Shown: positions 32,290 through 44,129 of the stretch, piece by piece
How positions within the stretch are numbered: the first letter of the stretch is position 1
Layout of the letters: every line of letters begins with the position of its first letter
Translations under genes and position numbers: made by a program
The notes under the pieces: model-generated
Seen by the model: the letters and a program-made list of their open reading frames with translations, nothing else
The model's database searches: none
What the model was told of the DNA's origin: nothing
Assembly: GCA_002049455.2 (NCBI GenBank)
Contig: KV918915.1
Location: 1 to 64,000 of the forward strand
DNA from: Porphyra umbilicalis
Lineage: Eukaryota; Rhodophyta; Bangiophyceae; Bangiales; Bangiaceae
Reading direction: 5' to 3'
Length of the DNA: 64,000 nucleotides

Positions 32290-33055
32290 CCAGCACGCAG
32301 GTGGCTGCGGCGGACGCCGCCTGGGTGGCGTCAGCCGCCGACCACCTTGTGGCTGTGGTGGACGCGGCCACGACGGCGGCGACGCGAAGAGTTGCCAGGT
32401 GGCCGCCGCTGAGGCCGCCAACTCGGTGGCAATTGAGGTCAACACGAAGGTGGCTGCGGCGAACACGGCGAGGACGGCGGCGACGAAGGCGCGGGTGGCC
32501 GACAGCGACGGCCACAAGTTGGATGTGGCGCCGACGGGGGTCGCGGCGCAGCGAGCAGTTGCCAGGTAGCCGCCGCGGCGGACGCCGCCTGGTTGGCGAA
32601 AGCCACCCACCACATTGTGGATATGGTGGACGCGGCGACGACGGCGGCGACGCGGAGAGTTACCAGGCGGCCGTCACTTCGGCCGCCGAGTCGGTGGCAA
32701 TTGTGGTCAACACGACGGTGGCTGCAGCGGACGCGGCGACGACGTCGGCGACGGAGGCGCGGGTGGCCGACAGCGAGGGTCACAAGTTGGATGTGGCGCC
32801 GACGGCAGTCGCGGCGCAGCGAGTATTTTCCAGGTAGCCGCCGCAGCGGCCGCCATCTGGGTGGCGACAGCCGTCGACCAGCCTGTGGCTGTGGTCGACG
32901 CGGCCACGACGGCGGCGACGCGGAGAGTTGCCAGGTAGCCGCCGCTGAGGCCGCCAACTCGGTGGCAATTGTGGTCAACACGACGGTGGCTGCGGCGGAC
33001 GCGGCGACGACGGCGGCGACGGAGGCGCGGTCGGCCAAAGGGTCCGCCGCTCCCA
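32290..33055. repeat. Three-copy tandem repeat, period 268 bp
   Basis: TCGGTGGCAATTG(A/T)GGTCAACACGA recurs at 32423, 32691 and 32959, exactly 268 bases apart, within longer aligned units. The period is one more than a multiple of three, so the Ala/Val/Asp-rich reading shifts frame between units. This argues against a single coding repeat. Confidence 0.88.
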
Positions 33056-33347
33056 AGCTTAAGTGCCACCGGCGGTGGGCGACGTTTTTCGCACTTGGAA
33101 CAAGTTCCTCTTCCACACCTCTTTTCAACTCGCGCTTCAATCTGGCCCTTCAAAAAGGATGCCCTCGCCCAGTCCCTTGCTCGTACCCTCTCACAACCAA
33201 TCGCATGCCATCTATCCTTCAGGTCTCTTTCTGCCTCGAGCAATCCCCCATCATTTCAACGGTCTTCGGCCGCATCTCCCTCACACTTGTGGTCGTCCAT
33301 TGCGTCCGCCAGGTCCTCCCCCTCATTGTCCTGCTCTCTCTTCACTC
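33056..33347. other. Pyrimidine-rich 3' flank of the ePHD gene
   Basis: Long CT-rich tracts (plus strand). No separate gene. Confidence 0.5.
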
Positions 33348-34025
33348 TCACCTTTTCCTCCTCATCGTTCTCTCCCTCCTCTCCTTCCTCACGTCGTCTG
33401 TTTCATCCTCCTCTTTCTCCAAGTCATCCAGCGCGGACAGCTCGACCGAGAGATTGCCCTTGTCCGCGTAGTCACCGACGATAGAGGCGTGCCGGTTGCA
33501 CCAGGCCGCGTAGGACGCCTGGACAAAGGCACACCTCCCGCACTGGAGGCAAAGAAAGTGGAAGACCTTTGAACAGGAGCTCACATTGCAGCCAACAGTT
33601 GCTCCCAGAGAGCCGCACGAAGAGCAACGCATGTGAAGTCCGCGGCGGTAAGGCTGCAGGACATTGCGCATGGTGCCTCCGTTCTTGTCGCAGTACACCT
33701 CGGGAGCCCACAGCGCGCATATTTCATGGATGAAGATGAGACGAGTGGTCGAGGGCAGCCGGTACGGCCCCATGAGCGGGGAAGGTAGGATGCCGCTCGT
33801 GCGGGTGATCTGCGGGCACAGACCACAGCGGTTGCTCGGGCGACGTGGCCCGGCCATGGCTCTACCGGCGCCTGTGTACACCCCGCGAGCAGAAGGAATG
33901 TACACCGTCGTACGGGAAAAGAGAGAAGCAGTACAGCTCGATGCCTCGCAATCAGGAAAAGAGAGCATGCACCCAGCATGTCTACTCCAACGTCCACTCT
34001 GCAGAAAACCTTCTGTGAAGCTCAT
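33348..34025 (-). CDS. Extended PHD (ePHD, zf-HC5HC2H) domain protein
   Basis: A chromatin-type zinc-binding domain. The Cys/His order is CGLC, then HEICALWAPEVY, then CSSC..GATVGC....C, FHFLC..CGRC and WCNRH, which matches the ePHD found in MLL, JADE/BRPF and PHF6/11-type proteins. It spans about residues 66-185 of the frame. The C-terminal tail is acidic then basic (DDLEKEEDETDD, then Arg/Lys). The first ATG gives 225 aa, but an acceptor-like TGTACACAG lies just before a second ATG (MAGPRRPSNR), and upstream exons with further domains are likely. It would act in the nucleus, reading histones or DNA; the partner cannot be told. Confidence 0.82.
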   Translation of the reverse strand: MSFTEGFLQSGRWSRHAGCMLSFPDCEASSCTASLFSRTTVYIPSARGVYTGAGRAMAGPRRPSNRCGLCPQITRTSGILPSPLMGPYRLPSTTRLIFIHEICALWAPEVYCDKNGGTMRNVLQPYRRGLHMRCSSCGSLGATVGCNVSSCSKVFHFLCLQCGRCAFVQASYAAWCNRHASIVGDYADKGNLSVELSALDDLEKEEDETDDVRKERRERTMRRKR

Positions 34026-37000
34026 TTTCGCTGAACGCGTGAATGGTTGAGACTAGCGGAGCCAGCAACATCGCTTTTCGTCGCTGTGGAACGGCCTCTG
34101 ACTGACTGCATCGCACGGACATGCAGGAGAACAAAGATGCTGTCGTCGATGAGAGGAGCACGACGATTTCGTGCACTCTGTCGGCAAAGCCAGTAGTGCT
34201 TTCAGTGGGCCAAGTGCCTTGACCTGTTTCTCATCTGAACTGATAGCCAATGACGAGAGGGGAAAAACGTCCCGCTAACAGCTACACCGGCCGTACAGAC
34301 AAAACCGGCTCTGTCAGGCGAGCGCGTTTGCATGCCAATTTCGAGCGTGGTGGCACGTTCCGCAAAACACGATACTCTCATGAGGGAGCCACCAGCCGGG
34401 GAGGGGCTCCTGGAGGGGTGCTAGTAAGAATTGGTGGTTTCGCGAATATGGCCTGAGGCGGGTTTCCTCTCCCAATTGGCCTGGGCCATTGGAACAGTAC
34501 CACCGGTCTTCAGGAGCATGGTGTGGCAGTGCCCCCACTGGCCAGAACGCGAACACTATTGTAGATCTTTCTCGATCGGGTCATTTTCGAACTGCAGACA
34601 GGCACCAAGCCTCTAGTGGGATTTCGTCATTGCGTTTCCAGGCCACTGAATGGGGGGTGCCGAATGCACAAACCTGCTCGGGCAAACATGCCGTCGACCT
34701 AACATTGCAAAATATAGCAAAGCACCATACATCTCATGCAGCTGTTTCCTCCATGTCATCTGGCATTTTTGTGGTCCTTTGAATGAACTTAATTGTAAGA
34801 ATATTGGGTACTTTGAATCGCCTATCAAGTAAGTGTCACAATATTCGGGCTTCATTAGGGGCCTGAAGAGGGGCGTGCCAATGTTGGGGGCGTGCAAAAG
34901 GGCTTGATTAGGCGTGCATCGCCCACCCCGCAACCCACGAAGGGGCGTGATGCACAACCCTACGTGCTGGTACTTCAATTGTATTTACATGGTGCTTGGA
35001 ATGAGTGCTTTCCGAGAACCACGTGGCAGACCTGATGACATCATCCCACCTTCAAATGCAGAAAGAGTCATTGTGACATTCTAGACAAGTTCAAGTGAGA
35101 GAAGCTTGCGTGCGATCCGACGTGATCCATCATGGATCAGGGGGCATGAAACCGCTTCGCCCTCGGATATCCAGAATATCATCCACTCACACGAGGTTCG
35201 TCCCCTCGCCGCACCCTTGTGCGCTCCCAGCCACGGAGATGGCCGCACGCGATTGGCGGAGCCGCGCAGACCGCCGCGGAAGATTGTTTTTGGTTAGTCA
35301 CGAGAGCGCTGGGATCGCGCTTAAGCATCACCCAGGCGACCGCCCTCCGCTGGCTACAATCGTTTGCTTGGGACGTTCTTCCATCGATGCCCTATCGACA
35401 CTGCGATTGCGCATCGCACCGACGGGAAAGGCATACGATGGGCATTTTTCTGCCCATCGACAGACCCAGCGAAGTCCACATTGCGATGTGGTCCTGTCAA
35501 CTTTTACTGATCCGTTTGTGATCAGTCGAAGACAGACACTCGGGTGTGATTGGACAATCCAGGATTCTATGATCTGACATGTCGACCACTACTCTGCACC
35601 TTTGTCTCGTAAACACTTCTGCGGAACTTATAATATAAGTCTGCCGTGGAGTTGTCAATCTCACCGTCGTTACGACCAATATTGTACCCGTCTTCTTCAC
35701 AAGGGTGCACGCCGACAGGATCTGACTTGGTGTCTCGCAACACTTCTGTTTCGCAGATGCAGTGGAACTCAGAAGACGACCTTGCAAGGGTCGCAGACGT
35801 CCGAGCACGTGAAGAATCCAACGTAAGCACAGTGGTCGTCTCGACAGGATGTTATCAGGCACGCTCCGGAACCCACAACTCACGCCGTCCCGCGCTGCGC
35901 TCGCCAGTGCACACAGCCTGCCAACCGAGAGCGCGAAGAAGCGATGTCTAAGGAACGGGACGCGACGAGGACGTACGACAGAAGTACTTGCGTATATTTC
36001 GGATTCCTGATATGTAATCAGGACAGAATCAACTCCCTGCAGACCGCGCAAAAACGCGGTTTGTCAGCTCTGAAAGTTGACGTCAGCCTCGGAGGTTTTC
36101 CATGGACGGCACCATCTGGTCCCATCTATCTTCATCGCACGGTTCCATCGCGTTGCAACCGCAAATGGGTTCTCGATGGATAACAGTCCGAACGATACGA
36201 TACAAAATAATGTATCAAACTCGTCCTTCTTGTTGGAAGAGTGCACCCAAAGGGCCTGACGAAGGTTGGCAGCACCCTTCTGGACTGGTGGAATGCATTA
36301 AGTATCAATGATGTGTCCGAGATACTGGGCACTCTAGTAGCGCCTCATTGGACTTCTTGCTCGATCAACAGTCGCGTCTGACACTTCTGACAGCGCCTCT
36401 CGTGGTGTTGTGTGTCGCAAGCGCCCCGTCTGATGAGTTTGTTGGCCGCACCCGCGCGCTTTGTTAGACAGACGCGTGGCTGCTTGGCTACTATCTATCA
36501 ATGGACGCCGGTCGGGCTGTCGACGGCACGGCAGATATCACGCACGCTGTCGCTATTCGGCCACCGTTGTACCGGGAGCCGCGGGGACCCAGCTGTGCAC
36601 CCTTGCTGGCTCATTACGCTCCCGTCCAGGGTCCTTTCCCAGCAATACAAGCCGCGGCCTGTCGCCGGCTCCGCTCAGCGTATTGTCCCCAACAAGGCTG
36701 AATACCTGTGGGGACAGCCGACAAACGAGTCATCGTGACCACTTTCTCGCCTTCTGAACAGGGTCCCATTTCGCTCGAAATAGCGTATAGAGCCCGACGC
36801 CATCATCGGCTCTGGCAATTTTTGAAATGTATAATATGCTTTTGGCTGTATCGAGTGCATGAAATTCGTTTACCGACTGCCTTTTTGTTCTCGCAACTGT
36901 GGAGCAGCTTGGATGCCTCTATGTTGTTTTCGGCTCTGACATGGCTTGAGCGCTACAGCACACTTGCTGCGACACTCTTGCAGTGTACGGGAGTGCAGTG

Positions 37001-37706
37001 CTCTTTTTTCCCGCTTCTCTGTACGGCTTCCTACGCCACGTCGACCCGCTGCTGTGGTACATCTATCCCCTGTCGTCCTGGTCCTCGCCATCTTGAACAC
37101 CGCCGAGGGCGATCGAAGAGTGTCGGTAAACGTTGACACTTATGCACACGAAGTCATATCTGAAGCAATGACAAAGTATAACAAGTTATATTTTCATGGC
37201 ATGACCGATTAAATCGTTCTTGAACTAGTAAGACATGATTCAAGTTAAAGCAGTCGGTTGCAGATTGTTGCTGGGGCCGTCGCGAATGGCACCACCATGG
37301 AGTCCACCGTGGGGCCCTGCCGGCACTTGTGTCGGCCGCGCCTCGCTTTCTGCTTGACACTTCGGTATCCGAGTCGGCCCCGGGACCCTGACAACCCTGC
37401 ACCACATGAGCAGGTGGACGGGTGACCTGCGGGCGGCGGCGCGGCGCGGCGCTGGAAAAAAAGACGGCGGCGGACCCTTTCGCGCGACCAACGGCGCGCA
37501 GTGTATCACCGCCCCTACCGCTTCGGGTGCGCCCTCCACGAGCGCCAGTGCCAACGCGGATTGAAAAACAGCATGCGCGAACCGCTTCGGGGCTCAGGGG
37601 GGGTTTGCAGTCCGAGCCGCCGGTCAGGCCGGACGCGCCCGCCTCGGCACTACCGCGCGGACATGGCTGTATGAGGGCCGACCGCCGCCGTCGTTGGGCA
37701 CGGCGC
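34026..37706. other. 3.7 kb without a recognisable gene
   Basis: AT-richer than the surroundings. Short open frames only. Near 34,850-34,976 a GGGGCGTG-rich segment ends GCACAACCCTA, resembling one end of the MITE at 281-452. Nothing else supported. Confidence 0.5.
37702..37706. repeat. 5-bp target site duplication of Gypsy element 1, left
   Basis: GGCGC directly before the 5' LTR; the same five bases follow the 3' LTR at 46839-46843. Confidence 0.85.
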
Positions 37707-38201
37707 TGTGGCGGTCGGGGGTCTCCAGTTGGAAGGGGCGTGGCCCCTCAGCTGTGGCCAGCACACCCCTGGGGGCCGTCCCAAAATATCACGATCCGGG
37801 CCAGCAAGGGAATGACCTGTCCAGATCTCGGGGAGATTGGATTCGATCGGAGGCGAGGCTTTTCCCCAGTGGTTTCCCCGCCCCCCTACTACTTGTTTGA
37901 ACTTTTCGCTTTGGAGGGATTTATCGGTTTGGCGCATTTGGGGTGGCTACTTTGGCCACCGACGTTCGGGTTTGGGAGGGGTTTATTGAGAGTGGGGATG
38001 CCGTCCCCGTCGCCGTTTGATAAAACCAACTGTGCTTTGGACTACGATTCCCCCCTGGGCTTTGCCGTGATCCTCTCCTCCCGTTGGGGGAAGGCTGGGC
38101 TGTGTGTCGATTTCCGGGGCAGTTCCTTCGCGGACCGAGCTGATCAAGAGGTCACTTCGGCCAGACGACGAACCAACGTGGTGGCGCTTAGAACCGCTAC
38201 A
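37707..38201 (+). repeat. 5' LTR of Gypsy element 1
   Basis: Starts TGTGGCGGTCGGGGG and ends TAGAACCGCTACA; aligned over its full length with 46343-46838. Confidence 0.93.
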
Positions 38202-38206
38202 ATTTC

Positions 38207-38223
38207 TGGTGGAGCAGCAGGGG
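38207..38223 (+). other. Putative primer-binding site
   Basis: TGGTGGAGCAGCAGGGG starts 5 bases after the LTR. TGG is the expected complement of a tRNA CCA end; the tRNA is not identified. Confidence 0.4.
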
Positions 38224-38339
38224 ATTCCGGCCGGTGTCAAGACCGTTCCAAGTCGCCGGTTCCCCGATCGTCTGCTGGTTTGTGAGTTCAAGGCGACGTG
38301 GATCTCCGCGTCGGTCTGTCGTCGATGAATGCTCGGCCA

Positions 38340-39750
38340 TCACGATGGCGTCGCCGCCAGACATCCCCAAGTCGGACGCGATCGCTAGCGAAATGCCGGC
38401 AGGTACATCCGCGGTGACCCCAGCGGTCGCTGCAACAGGGGGATCCGCGGCTGGATCAGGGATTCCCTTCACTCCGCCTCGGCCATTGGCGGAATCCGTG
38501 GGCGAAGCGGCACGGCGGGTCCCGCCGGGGGCCGATGCCTTTCTCCCTCGACGTCACGACAAACGGACGGGATGGGTGGATTGAGATTGTGATCCGGCGA
38601 CGCCTCTAGCGATGGCCAATCTGGAAACGGCGCTGTCGACGTTCTGCGAGTCGATATTGGCCAACGTTTGTCGGCACATCGCGGCGAGCCCCGCGGGCTC
38701 TGGTCAAGATGCCCCCCGCCGAGATTCTTCAGTGGTCACGCGGAAGAGCCGCAGCAAAGGGAAGTCACGGCGTCATCGTAGTCCCTCGTCGTCATCGTTG
38801 TCTTCATCTTCCTCGCCGTCGCCGGCGACAGTTGACAACGACGACGGCCGAGTGGGGCGCAAGGTGGGGTCCAGCAAGTTTACGGTCCTCGAGTGCCCGG
38901 ACGATCGCTTCGCGGGCGTCCTGGACTACCGATCGAATCGCCTACGGAACCGTCACTCAACCTACGGGGCGTCGCAGGCCCGCAAGATGGGACGGACTGC
39001 CAAGAACATGAAGTTCTCCTTCGGGGAAACCCCGACATTCAACGGCAAGGAGCCTCTCAAGGATTTCTCGTGGCTCCGAAAGTTCGTCAAGGCCTGCGAT
39101 GACAACGACGTGTCCGAGGGGATGGGTTTGTACCTAATTTCCAACTTCCTCGCGGGCGACGCTGAGACGCGGTTCACTCGGAACCTACCGGGGTCGGATA
39201 TCGCGGGCTCTATTCCTTGTGGGAGGAGGATGACACGGCGGCGTACGACACGGTCGCGGTGCTGCCGTAAGGTACCCCGGGGTTCCGCACGGCCGGAGGA
39301 GCTCCCTTTGTTCGGCGGGAGGCCCTGACGGGTCCCCCGCTGTGCTACATGTGTTGGACGCTCGGAAACCGGGTCCCTGATTGCAAGATTCTGACGTACA
39401 AACAGCGGGACCTCTTGAAAGCCGCGCGGAGCACCTTCCTACGAAAGAGGATTGCGGGGGCGAGCGCCGTCGCTGATCACACCTTCGTCGTGGCCCTGGT
39501 ATGCGACGACCTGTTGGGCGGCGCGGAGTCTAAGAGGACGAAAGGGGGGGACGCCCCGCCCGTGGCAACCCCGGCCACGGGGCGCCGCGGGCCGGCAAAC
39601 GCCTAGGGGGGGTAACATCGCTTTCCCCGTCCATCCCGTCTGTCCGCCCTAACTCCCCGGTCGCCCCCCGCCACGTCACGTTTGCCCCCCCAGGGGTAAC
39701 CGCGACGTGGCCTGTCCCGGCCCGCTGCCCCTGCCGTCGCGGGCGATATC
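38340..39750 (+). pseudogene. Gag region of Gypsy element 1
   Basis: A Ser/Arg-rich segment is followed by a retrotransposon-gag-like helical part (FNGKEPLKDFSWLRKFVKAC). Fossil sequence, broken. Confidence 0.7.
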
Positions 39751-39773
39751 GTCCGCGGTTCAAGGGGACGCTG

Positions 39774-40199
39774 TTGCTACTACAGAAAGAGAATTTTGAG
39801 ATGAGCGCGTCGTACCAAGGGGCGCCGTGGCAGACCACCGTCCCCACGAGGGCGGTGGTCGACACTGGCGCCGGGCCAAGCGTGATCCGCGCGGATATGC
39901 TGCCCGAGGGGTGGAACGAGAATGCATATCGGTCGCCGCCCCGGACCGAAGTGAGTGACGCCTCGGAGCAGCTGCTCAAGGTGATCGCGGAGATGTCGCT
40001 GACGATCTACGTCGGGGGTGCCGCTACGGAGTATGAGGTCCTTGTGGTCAAGGCACTGTCGGTACCGCTCATCCTCGGGTGGGACTTCCAGCGCAACTAC
40101 GTGGACACCATCTCCCCCAAGACGCAGACGACCAACGGTACGTCCACGGTAACGACGCGAAGCTTGACGGGGAACACGCGGCCCGCGCCCCCACGCTGA
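39774..40199 (+). pseudogene. Aspartic protease region of Gypsy element 1
   Basis: Contains the VDTGAGPSVI active-site motif and a downstream LILGWDF block typical of retroviral-type proteases. Confidence 0.8.
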
Positions 40200-40771
40200 G
40201 GAAACAAGCCAGAGGCCCAAGATGGGGCTATCCGGCTTCGGCAAGGCGTAACCGTGGGCCTGCGGTGCAACCAGGCGGTCCAAGTGTCCTGCAACGTCAA
40301 GCGGGTCCACCTGGTACGCGAATGTCCCGTCAAAATGAGCCGACGGAAGGTACTGTTGCACAACAATGTCGCGGAGTTCTCCCCCAACACCCCGCCGTCC
40401 CTCTACCTGACAAACATCGGGGGAGTGCCGGTGCACCTAACGAAGGGGTGGTCGTCGGAACCGCGACGGCCTACAATGGACCGTTGCACGTCGTCGAGGA
40501 GAAGGAGGAACCGGAAGCGGTCCTAACAATGGGGGCGAATCCTCCTGACAAGCCCGACGAGGAGGTCAAGACGGGGCGGCAAGCCGAAGAGGGGATCGAC
40601 GAGGGACAACCTCCGCCCCACCCACCGGACAAGATTTTTCTTAAGCCGGAGGTCCACTGGGAGGGTGTCCCCGCTACGCTCCGCTGTGCCGTGGACGTAC
40701 TCTTCAAGGAATAGAAGGCGCTATGGGCGGGACAACTCGGCAAGGTCGACGTCACCTCGCACCGGATCGAG

Positions 40772-42430
40772 GTGACCCCCGGGGCACGGCCACGGCGGGC
40801 CCAACCCTCTCGGGCGAGCCACGCTTCGAGGGACATCATCGCCAAGGAGTTGCAACGCCAACGAAACCTCGGGGTAATCGAGCCCTCGAGTGCCGAGTGG
40901 GCCTTCCCGGTCGTTCTGGTACCGAAACCCGACAGAACGATGCGGTTCTGCGTGGATTACCGCCGACTTAACGGGGTAACGGTGCGGGATGTGTGCCCGT
41001 TGCCACGTATGGACGATTTTATTGAATTTCTCGAGGACGCCAAGGTCTTGTCGACGCTCGACTGCAACTGGTGGTATTGGCAGATCCCCGGGGCGGACGA
41101 GGACCGGGACAAGACGGCCCTCGGTTGCCACGAGGGGGCGTACCGCTATATCCGCCTTCCATTTGGTCTTTCCAATGCCCCAACGACCTTCCAACGGGCC
41201 ATTGACATGCTCCTCGGGGGACTCAAGTGGAAGAGCTGCCTCGTGTACCTCGAAGACATCATTGTCTTCTCGCAGTCGGCGGGGGAACACGTGGAACACC
41301 TCCGGGAGGTCTTTACGGCGCTGCGCGGCGCGGGCGTCGCCCTGAAGGCCAAGAACTGCCACTTGTTCCAAGAAAAGGTGGAGTTTTTGGGCCATATCGT
41401 GGGTTGGGGCGAGCTGAAGGTAAAAGACAAGAACATCCGCGGACTCAAGGAGGCGTCTCCCCCGCGGTGCAAGAAGGATTTACGTAGCGTACTCGTGATG
41501 TGTAACTTCTATTGGAGGTTCGTCATGGACTACGCCCAAGTGGCGCGGCCGTTGGCCGCCATGACGAGTTCCAAGAGGCCCGACAGATGGGGGACGCTGT
41601 CCGACGAGGCCCTGGGGGCATTCGAGGAATTCAAAAGGCGACTCACGGAGGCCCCCATCCTTGCCTTGCCGAGGCGACAAGAGACCTACACGTTGGACAC
41701 GGACGCAAGCGCGGGGCAGGTCGGCGCAGTCCTTCTACAGGAGCAGCCCGACCAATCCAAGCGGCCCCTGTGCTATTGGAGCCAGTCCCTCAACTCGGCG
41801 GAGTTGAACTACAGCACGACCAAGCGGGAGTGCCTCGCGGCTGTGTGGGCGTCCCTCCTTCTCCGCCCGTACGTCGATGGGACCCGCTTCACGGTACGCA
41901 CGGACCACACGGCGCTCAAGTGGATGCTGCACATGGACGGGGCCCACGGGAGGCTGGTGCGGTGGCGGTTGCAAGTGGCGGAGTTCGAATACGTGGTACA
42001 GAGGCGCCCCGGGGCGTCACACCACGCGGCGGACACGATGTCACGCATCTCAAGACCCGCGGGAGACGAAGGGGCAATACCCGACGCGGTACCGTGCCTG
42101 GCTTTGCCCAACTCGTCGGCCGCGTTGCAATTGCCGTCAGAGACCAAGGGGGGACTTCTAGGCCCCCTGACGCTCGCCGAGCTCCTCGAGGGGCAGGCGG
42201 AGGACGGACGGTGCAAGGCAGGTCCGCGCAGCGATGGACAGCAACGACAAGGCGCGGTTCCGCGAGGACCCGAACGGCCTGTTGGTGAACACGGCGCTGT
42301 TGGATGGTTCCGCGCAAGTCTAGGTGCCGAGTCACATGCGCTACGGGGTCATGATGCTGGAGCACTACCCTCCGCAAGCCGGGCACCCGGTGGCGAACAA
42401 GATGCACACGTCGATGGGATGGTGGTTTGA
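40772..42430 (+). pseudogene. Reverse transcriptase and RNase H region of Gypsy element 1
   Basis: The RT part has FCVDYRRLN and LPFGLSNAPTTFQRA blocks. RNase H follows with LDTDAS, STTKRECLAAV and RTDHTALKW motifs, ending in the HHAADTMSR tether typical of Ty3/Gypsy. Confidence 0.9.
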
Positions 42431-43680
42431 TTAGGAATCGATGGTGGTGGACGTCTACGCCATCGTGGCAAACTGCACGCAGTGCGCGAGGAACCGCGTC
42501 GGCAAGCGACGCAAGACAAACTCTCTCAAGACCTTCATCCCGATGGAACCGCTGAAGGATCTGTGCATGAACCTGGTCGGCCCCCTCCCTCGGACGGCGG
42601 CGGGGAACGAACATTTGTTGGTCATCGTGGATCGGTTCTCCGAGATGACGCGGGCCATCTTCCGTCAGCGGATCGACGTGGCAACCATCACGACAGCCTT
42701 CTTGGACCACTGGGTGGCGGCGTACGGACCCCCGGCGACGGTGTTGTCGGACCATGGCCCCCAGTTCCGCTCCACGCTCTTCCAAGGGGTTGGCTCGCTC
42801 CTCGGGGTCTCTAACCGGTACTCCACGACGTACCATCCCCAGACGAACTGCCAAGTGGAACGGTACAACCGGACCATGGTGGGCCAGTTGCGGTCGTACG
42901 GCGAGGGCCACCAAGACCGATGGGACGAGTTAGTGTTGATGCTGAAGTTGGCCTACAACAGTCGACCGCAGCAGCGCACCGGGGTGGCGCCCCTTGAGCT
43001 CGTCTCCCTCGAACGTGTACGAAGTCTCTCCGTGGAACGCCTCGTAGGCTCCCCGGCACCCGAGGAGACAGACGGCAGCCATAGAGCCGTCCGCAAGGGC
43101 ATCCGGGCGCGGCTGCGGAACCTAATCCACCAAGTGCGGTAGTCCCTCACGATGGCACAGCGGCAGAACAAGAGGAACTACGACGCCCGCGGACGACCGG
43201 TCAACAAGGACGTCTACGCGGGGGACTGAGTGTTCGTCGACGGCCACACGCGGACCCACAACAAGCTCGGGACCCGCGCGGCCGGGCCGTACAAGGTGTT
43301 GACCCGCGGAGAGGGCACATTTTCGCTGGACATCGGTGAGTACCCTGAGAGGGCAAGCATTGACCACGTGACGGCGGCGCCGGGTCCGCCGCGGGATTCG
43401 CAGACGCTCCTGCAGAACCTCGGAGTACCCCAAGACATTGTGTTCCCCGAGGGGCATCAACACACGGGCAAGGAGTTTTTCTGGGAGTCCTTCGTGGGCC
43501 ATGAAGTCGCTGACGATGGTACGCTACGCTTGTGGACCCGCTGGGGGTGGTAACACCCCGAGGAGGACACCCTCGAGTTGGCCAGTCCATTGGACCGGCG
43601 TAAGGTGCACCAGTATATTCGGCCTGTGGGCCTACGGGTTCAAGAAGCCGGGTCGGTCGTCGACTTCCGCGCCTAAGGCA
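42430..43680 (+). pseudogene. Integrase with chromodomain-like C-terminus, Gypsy element 1
   Basis: A zinc-finger tail (CTQCARNR) precedes the integrase core (LVIVDRFSEMTRA, LSDHGPQF, HPQTNCQVER). A chromodomain-like segment follows at about 43,470-43,670, which places the element among chromoviruses. Confidence 0.85.
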
Positions 43681-44129
43681 ACTCCCACGTTGGTCACGTG
43701 GTTTTCAAGGTTCGAATCATGGCAGCTGTTCGGGCTCAACACGTGTCCCGGTCGGAACCACCCTGCCGTGGTGGCGACCGTCCCGACTGCGAGACGGGCT
43801 GGCCGTCTTCTCCGTGACCTGGGGGGAGGGGAGCCGAGGCGATTGGGTGCCATGGACGGTATCAGGGGGCGGTGGTGATACGTGACGGTTGACCGATGGG
43901 GGCTTATCCAATGATGGACCACGACGGGGCTCCAAGATTCGGCCTGTCGAATAAGATGCTCTCCCAAGGGTGATACGCAAACGACCGATGTGGGGTTTAT
44001 TGGTCGTTGACGCGCCGTACGGCACTGTCGACACTACGAGACCCCCTACACTACTACGCGCTACGACTACAACTCTCGAGGGGGCTGATACCCCACCCCT
44101 TTCGACATCACCACGCCCCCCATCCCTGA

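Noticed and set aside
281-34976. One large element between the TAGGGTTGTG end at 281 and the GCACAACCCTA end near 34,970
   Set aside because: No matching target duplication, and a closer right end exists near 452. More likely two members of one MITE family.
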